Shown: positions 58,936-64,000 of the stretch, piece after piece
Layout: every line of letters begins with the position of its first letter
Numbering within the stretch: the first letter of the stretch is position 1
NCBI GenBank assembly: GCA_027886175.1
Contig: JAJNNQ010000078.1
Coordinates: 372,001 to 436,000, forward strand
Origin: Phylloscopus collybita
Lineage: Eukaryota > Chordata > Aves > Passeriformes > Phylloscopidae
Direction of reading: 5' to 3'
Length of the DNA: 64,000 nucleotides
Notes under the pieces: model-generated
The model's database searches: none
What the model was told of the DNA's origin: nothing
Seen by the model: only the letters and a program-made list of their open reading frames with translations
Position numbers and translations under genes: made by a program

Positions 58936-59740
58936 CCACTTCTATTTTGCTCCCCATTGTGATAATAGGTCTTTTCCTCATACTGTGATAGGTTTTTGCA
59001 CAACAAAGGGACAACTGGCTACTGTTTTCCCTTCAGGTCCTTTAGGAGGGTCTAAAGGTGTCACTAAAGTCCAGTCCTTAGGCCAGAACAGATGAGAAAT
59101 CACTGTTACCTTCTCTCATGTATCCAAGAGATCTGTAACCCTGATTGTTTTGTTGTTATGGATTAGACTGCAAGTTAATTGTTGTTCTTTTTGGCAGTGG
59201 CTGTATTCCCTACAACCGGGCTGAGGGAGCCCAGGGGGGAAGTCAGGCAGGAATTTTCCATTTACATCTAGCTTGGAGTGGCACTGATTTACATTATGTG
59301 TCCCCTTATTACATCTAGGGCAATGGGTAAGGTGGTCTTGTGCCTCCTGCCGGGTCTGGGCAATTTTTAATGACATGTGCAGGCTTCCTGTATCTGAAGC
59401 ACAACCTCCTGGTGGCCTTTGCCAGCAATCCCTTGCGTTATTCTGTTGAAATGTTACCTTAAGAGCAGCAATGATTTTTGTAATATACTCTGAGATCTCT
59501 TCTTTTCTCTACAAACTTTGATCATTTGAAGTAAGGAAGGCTGTGGGTCAGGCAAGGCTCTAATTATTTGTTTGCATTCTTTGTTAGCAATGACAAAGGC
59601 AAAATTTTGAAGCAGATAAAGGCGTGCCAGATCATCCTTGCATTGTCTCTCTATTGCATCTGTTAAGCGATCTACAAATGTGAGATACGGCTCTGATATT
59701 CCTTGTTTTATTTCTGTACGTAGTGGCATGGCTAGGAGCC
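58936..59740 (-). pseudogene. gag: ERV-K-like gag (capsid C-terminus, zinc knuckle) and protease start
   Basis: A capsid C-terminal piece with a major-homology-like segment (QGISEPYLTFVDRL) lies at 59454-59729. A complete zinc knuckle (CPRCNKGTHNVNQC, CX2CX4HX4C) lies at 59260-59340. A protease start (LTCSLIHNNKTIR) follows, truncated after about 58940. The protease part is clearly related to the one at 61952-62290, so two copies of one family are present. Confidence 0.8.
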
Positions 59741-60300
59741 CCTCATCATCCCGGTCCCCGCCCCCTCTCTCCCCTCTCTTTGCAGCATCGGAGGGAGGTG
59801 AGACTGGGGGCCAGAAGTGGGGGCTGGGGGATTTTTCAGTGTTGTGACCTCAAGCAGTTGTGATTGTCTTATTCTGATTTTGAGGTGCTCCCCTAGGCAT
59901 GGTGTGCCGATGGTGGGGGTGCTGAAAGTCTCTTTGGTGGTGTTCCGGGGTAGCTGCCCTCACGGTTGGTGACAGCTGCTGTGGGGGCCATGGGGATCTC
60001 CAGCGGTGGCGCTCTGGGCCCGCGCGCCCTTGGGGCCGCTCGCAGCCGCAGCACCTTCGCTGCCAGCGTTCTGGGACCTCCCAGCCCTGCAGTGGGCACG
60101 GCGGCCAGAGAGGGCGCTGTAGGTGGAGGTTATGAGTCTCGGTGGTTACAAAATGGCATCGGCAGCAGTGAGCATGCTCTGTATAGGGCACCGCCATCTT
60201 GTTGGACAGAAAAACACAGGGAGCAGCCATTTTGTTGTACGGAAGGTTTTTGCAGGGAGCAGCCACTTTGCTGTGTGGGCGGCTGTACTGCACATGCGCA
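59741..60300 (-). pseudogene. Gag N-terminal/proline-rich remnant
   Basis: A minus-strand frame (59850-60293) is Pro/Gln/Arg-rich and GC-rich. Its position between an LTR and the capsid remnant suggests matrix or linker sequence. Most of the capsid is missing between it and 59730. Confidence 0.4.
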
Positions 60301-60717
60301 GTGGTGCCCTAGGAAGTTGTGTAAATCCGCGCTGTATTCAAACCTGTTTCATTTGGGGGGGGCTGCTCTTTGGAGTGGGGAACCCGCTTTCAGCACCGAG
60401 GGGGCCCCTACGAGCCCCGGTAAGTCACCAGCAGGATGGAAGGAGCCCCTCACAGGTTCGCCGGGACCAGGCGTGGGACCGTTCTCAGGTTTGGTGGGGT
60501 CAGAGCTGGCTGCACGTCCCTTTCTTACTAATTCAGTCTCTTATTTACTAAAGCACTGAAAAAATCTTCTACTTACTTAAAACTAAACTTGCATTTCTAC
60601 CTCATATCTGTGTGGATTTATGCATTTTAGTTTCTCTGAAGGTTCCAATTCGGTCCTTACATTTCTGGGCACTCCTGGGCCTGTGCAGATTTGGCCCAGG
60701 GGGACTTGAACTCCAAC
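60301..60717 (-). mobile_element. LTR interrupting ERV pol
   Basis: Starts (minus strand) TGTTGGAGTTCAAGTCCCCC. The same block (CCCCCTGGGCCAAATC, CAGGCCCAGGAGTGCCCAG) follows the env remnant at 55684-55747, identifying it as an LTR start. It cuts the pol frame directly after the RT connection region, so this second element inserted into the first. The downstream edge is approximate. Confidence 0.6.
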
Positions 60718-61929
60718 AAATGTATTTTGGAGGTCTTCTGAATTTTGCAAAGCCCAATCAAGGTCATCTCTTTTCACAGGTAAATAGATAATTACAAAAT
60801 CTTGGCCTGCCACAGTTAGCAATTTTGTTCTGGCTCTAATTAAGATTTGAGCTGTCATCTCCATGGTTGTAAAAACTGTTTTTGGAACCCTGTAAGGAAG
60901 AAACACCCACTCTATGATTAACAAAGGATCTTTCTCAGAAGTGTCACATTGGAAAATGGGAACGTGAAGTTGTCTTTTTTTCTCCTGACACACTACAAGA
61001 AAAAAGGGCTTTTTTGGGGCACAACGGTGTGCTTGGTTTTTTTGAAGAGCTTCAGTGACTTTTTCAAGGGCTTCTTCAGCTTCAGATGTTAAAGTTCTAG
61101 GAGATTTGATGTCACAGTCTCCTCTCAATAGGTTAAAAAGTGGGGCAAGTTCATCGTTAGTGATTCCTAAAACAGATATGACCCAATTAATTTCTCCTAA
61201 AAGTTGTTGTAAATCTTGCAAGCTGTTGACACTGGTTCCGAGCTGTATTTTCTGTGTCTTGCTTGTTTGTTCTGTCATCCTCCATCCTAAATACTTCCAG
61301 GGTAGGATTTCTTGTATTTTTGACATAGAAATTCCCAATCCAGCATTTTGAACTTCACTGTTGATGCTGTCTCGAGTCTGTTCCATTTCTTTTTGAGTTG
61401 GTGCTGAAGTGAGCAAATCGTCCATGTAATGTAAAATGCTTGACTGCGGGTGTTTTTGTTGGGCTGGAGACAAAGCTCTCACCAAAAAATAGGGACAAAT
61501 TGTGGGACAATTTTTCATCTCTTTGTGGCAAAACCGTCAAGTGGTACCTTTGTGGTGGTTCTCCTCTATTGGTGGCTGGAACCAAAAAGGCAAATCAAGG
61601 AATATCCTCTGGATGCAGCAGAATGTTGGAAAAACAATCTTTTAAGTTGATGACAAGAGACCAGTCTCTTGGAAGCACTGAAAGAGAAGAAGTCCAGGTT
61701 GCAGGTGTCCCATGTCCTCTATCACTTTGTTGATCTTCCTCAAGTTGTGAAGTAATCTTCCAGAGTCAGAAGCCTTCCTGTGAATGACAAAAACTGGGGA
61801 ATTCCAGGGTCTATGTGTGGGCTTGATGTGGCCTTTTTGTAGTTGTTCACTTACAAATTTTTTGCGGTCATTCAATTTATTCTGTTCAAGAGGCCATTGA
61901 TCTATCAAATGGGCTGATTGGTTTTCCAT
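60718..61929 (-). pseudogene. pol: ERV-K-like reverse transcriptase, frameshifted
   Basis: The RT N-terminal part (QWPL, GHIKPTHRPWNSPVFVI, LHNLRKINKVIEDMG, LQPG) is at 61642-61929. After a frame break, the palm and connection are at 60718-61518, with the catalytic YMDD intact (HYMDDLL). The frame runs without a stop into the inserted LTR and ends at 60583. RNase H and integrase are absent here; matching integrase and env remnants lie at 55741-57690. Confidence 0.85.
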
Positions 61930-61951
61930 GATAACTTCCGAGTGGCAGGTG

Positions 61952-63820
61952 TCACTGTGGTTTCCAGCAAGAATCCACTTCCATTTTTATTCCCCACTGG
62001 GACAACACGTCTCTCCCCCATACTGTGATGGGTTTCCGCACCACGAAGGGACGGATGGTCGCTGTCTTCCCTATAGGACCTCGAACAGTAATCGTGAATT
62101 CACTTTGCAGACATGCTGCAGCTCCCCCAAATCCTGTGAGAGGACGCACAGGTGTCACCAAATTCCAATTGCTCAGCCAAAATTCATCAGAAATCACAGT
62201 GGCATCTGCTCCTGTGTCCAGTATGCCTGTAATGCGAACTGTTTTACCACGGTGTGTCAGACTGCACGTCAGCTCTGGCTCTTCATTGGTGATACGTTTT
62301 ATCCAACGGACATTAGGCACCAGGCTAAAGCTCTCAAGTGGCATTTCTCGGTATCCAGCTCTCTTATTTATATTCATTGGCAATGCAATAGCAATAGCTA
62401 TTGGTGTTTTTGGTTGAATTGCCATTGGAGCCTTGTAAGCAAGAGCTAAAACCATCAGCTCTTCATTACAATTTACTGAAACAACAGCTGGAAGAACTGA
62501 AAGTCCAAGAATTCTATTACTGTCTTTGCCTATAATTAGAAAATCTTGTCTTTGTTGTGAAGTACCAGTAACTGCCATGGGAATGCACTCATGGCAAGAT
62601 TTTTTTAAAAAATTTATCAATTTGGAAGTTGCCAGTTCACATCGTGCCCCTGGGGGTAATAAGTCCCGGTCACTTGGGAGATGGCTGGCAGTTTCACAAA
62701 CTGCACCTGGCTCACGTTTTCCCCAGGGAGCTTCAGGTTGTTCAGGTGTTCCTGTGACTGAGTTGCCATTATTGGTTTTGCTACATGGGGCTGTGCGCTG
62801 TAGTTTGCACAGCCTTGGGATGTCCTCGATGGCTTTTTGGCACTGCTCAGCCAATGCACGGCCAGCAAGGCCACCAGGGCCACCGGAGCTGCCATAGGGA
62901 CTCACGAGGAGGTGCTGGATGTCCCCAAGTGTCACCAGCAGGTGACACATGGTCAGGTGGGCACTGCCCTCCCACAGCCTGTCAGCCTCAGCCACCATGG
63001 CCACCAAGGCCTCCGGGACATAGTGAGACTCCTCCTTTGTCCCCTTCAGCGCGGCCTCAATGTTCCCGAGCCGGCGCTGCAGCTCCCCGGGGAACATGGT
63101 GGCTTTGTTACATGCGGCCACCAAGTGCTCCAGCAACCCCCGGACCTCTGCCACTCGCAGTCTCCTGGTGGCTGCCCTCACCTGGCTGAGGGCCACCACG
63201 GCCTCTTCCATGGCCTCAGTGGCTGCTGCCATCCGGGCCTCATGTGCAGCCAGTGCTGAGGCCAGGGACACTGGCAGCTGCCCGGCTGCAGCCGCCAGGT
63301 TGTCTCCAGTTGTCCCCCAGCCAGCAGTCTTGTCCTGCAGGTCCCTGGCCCAGGCAGTGGTGTCCTTGTCAGTGGCTCCATCCTGCCAGCTATCACAGAG
63401 CTCCATGGCCTCCTCAGCCACCCAGAACCAGTTCTTTGCAAGCTCGTCCACTGACTCCCGCCAGGCTCTGGCTGCGGCTCTACCATCAGCCCAGGTGACC
63501 CACTGGGTGTCCCCAAGGGCCCGGCCCAGGTCAGTGACACAACGGTAGTACAGGGAGGTGAAATCGCGGTAGCCCAGGCAGATGAAATCTGGGTGGGCCA
63601 GGGTATCACAGAGGCACTCGGTGAATCTCTTCAGGTCATTGTGCAGGGACACAGGGTACACAAATGGCCACGTGCTCCTGCATGGCACAGTCACAGTGGC
63701 CACCAGCTCGCCCAGGGTGGCTACCACAGCCACCAGCACCTTCAGCACCTGGGGAGGGGGCAGTGGAGGTGGTCGGGACCTTGTGGCACTTGTGGCCTCC
63801 TGGGGTGGCCCCTCTGCCAT
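61952..63820 (-). CDS. 622-aa ORF: helical domain fused to ERV dUTPase-like and protease
   Basis: One open frame. Residues 1 to about 345 (MAEGPPQEAT...) start with a Pro-rich segment and a short hydrophobic stretch (VLKVLVAVVATLGELVATV), then are Ala/Leu/Glu-rich and predicted mostly helical. This part is not a recognised Gag, and I do not know its function. Residues about 380-475 resemble a retroviral dUTPase (GLSVLPAVV...IAIALP), but the expected catalytic Asp segment reads VSVNCNEE. Residues about 500-622 are a retropepsin with an intact DTGAD near 535 and GRDVLSQWG at the C-terminus. A GTGAGT after the IQHLL codons (near 62905) could be a splice donor that ends a host exon, in which case the fusion exists only in unspliced RNA. 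RT follows immediately downstream in another frame. Confidence 0.6.
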   Translation of the reverse strand: MAEGPPQEATSATRSRPPPLPPPQVLKVLVAVVATLGELVATVTVPCRSTWPFVYPVSLHNDLKRFTECLCDTLAHPDFICLGYRDFTSLYYRCVTDLGRALGDTQWVTWADGRAAARAWRESVDELAKNWFWVAEEAMELCDSWQDGATDKDTTAWARDLQDKTAGWGTTGDNLAAAAGQLPVSLASALAAHEARMAAATEAMEEAVVALSQVRAATRRLRVAEVRGLLEHLVAACNKATMFPGELQRRLGNIEAALKGTKEESHYVPEALVAMVAEADRLWEGSAHLTMCHLLVTLGDIQHLLVSPYGSSGGPGGLAGRALAEQCQKAIEDIPRLCKLQRTAPCSKTNNGNSVTGTPEQPEAPWGKREPGAVCETASHLPSDRDLLPPGARCELATSKLINFLKKSCHECIPMAVTGTSQQRQDFLIIGKDSNRILGLSVLPAVVSVNCNEELMVLALAYKAPMAIQPKTPIAIAIALPMNINKRAGYREMPLESFSLVPNVRWIKRITNEEPELTCSLTHRGKTVRITGILDTGADATVISDEFWLSNWNLVTPVRPLTGFGGAAACLQSEFTITVRGPIGKTATIRPFVVRKPITVWGRDVLSQWGIKMEVDSCWKPQ

Positions 63821-63829
63821 CCCTAGGTC

Positions 63830-64000
63830 CCCTTTGTCCCCTCCCTGGAGGGCTCAGCTGTCCCCTCTGTCCCTTTGTCACCCCCTCATCCCTTCTGCCA
63901 CCTCCCTGCAATGGCCTGCTGTCCCCTCTGCCACCCTTGGTCCCATCCATCCCTCTGTCACCTCCTCCCTTCCTGCCACTCCCTCCTGTCCCCTTTGCGA
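63830..64000. repeat. Pyrimidine-rich low-complexity repeat
   Basis: Imperfect repeats around TGTCCCCTCTGCCAC, extending to the window edge just upstream of the 622-aa ORF. Confidence 0.65.

Noticed and set aside
63178..63609. Alternative minus-strand ORF overlapping the 622-aa ORF
   Set aside because: Frame-shifted shadow of the longer ORF, with Pro/Arg/Trp-rich translation and no domain.

Overview
The window reads as nuclear DNA of a songbird (passerine). It is eukaryotic: multi-exon genes with GT/AG introns, C2H2 zinc-finger exons, CpG-island promoters, a CR1-like LINE tail and many LTR retroviral elements. The strongest lineage clue is a pair of PAK3-like kinase genes; expansion of this family is established for zebra finch. 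No bacterial, phage or CRISPR feature is present.

Layout. (1) 1-13262: copy 1 of a segmental duplication. It holds a PAK3-like kinase gene on the minus strand (ATG at 9453, last two exons left of the window), two minisatellites, an MHC class II type X-Y promoter module, a frameshifted MHC class II beta exon 2, and an LTR. (2) 12617-about 19400: a minus-sense provirus whose interior is almost stripped of C on the plus strand, like a deaminase-hypermutated element. (3) 20045-38310: a large imperfect palindrome. Two C2H2 zinc-finger genes (22046-23206 minus, 12 fingers; 35581-36492 plus, 9 fingers) point away from a shared CpG-island promoter near 33.0-34.1 kb. The left arm is interrupted by a 7.3-kb retroviral insertion (25581-32867). 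(4) 37674-39988: solo LTRs and the 3' end of an unidentified transcript. (5) 41143-55682: copy 2 of the duplication, containing a complete 16-exon PAK3-like gene (634 aa) plus the same minisatellites, X-Y module, MHC fragment and LTR. (6) 55683-64000: a patchwork of class II (ERV-K-like) retroviral fragments on the minus strand, ending in an intact 622-aa ORF that joins an uncharacterised helical domain to a retroviral dUTPase-like and protease region.

The kinase exons were rebuilt from splice sites: all 15 junctions keep frame, and the kinase residues needed for catalysis are present. The protein lacks the p21-binding (CRIB) domain of true PAKs. In its place are a hydrophobic N-terminus, an acidic Pro-rich segment and a charged Gln/Glu-rich stretch with coiled-coil character. 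The most unusual items are this kinase architecture, the 622-aa host-viral ORF, the hypermutated provirus with a strand switch at one LTR, the class II X-Y module beside an oppositely oriented MHC exon, and the zinc-finger palindrome.
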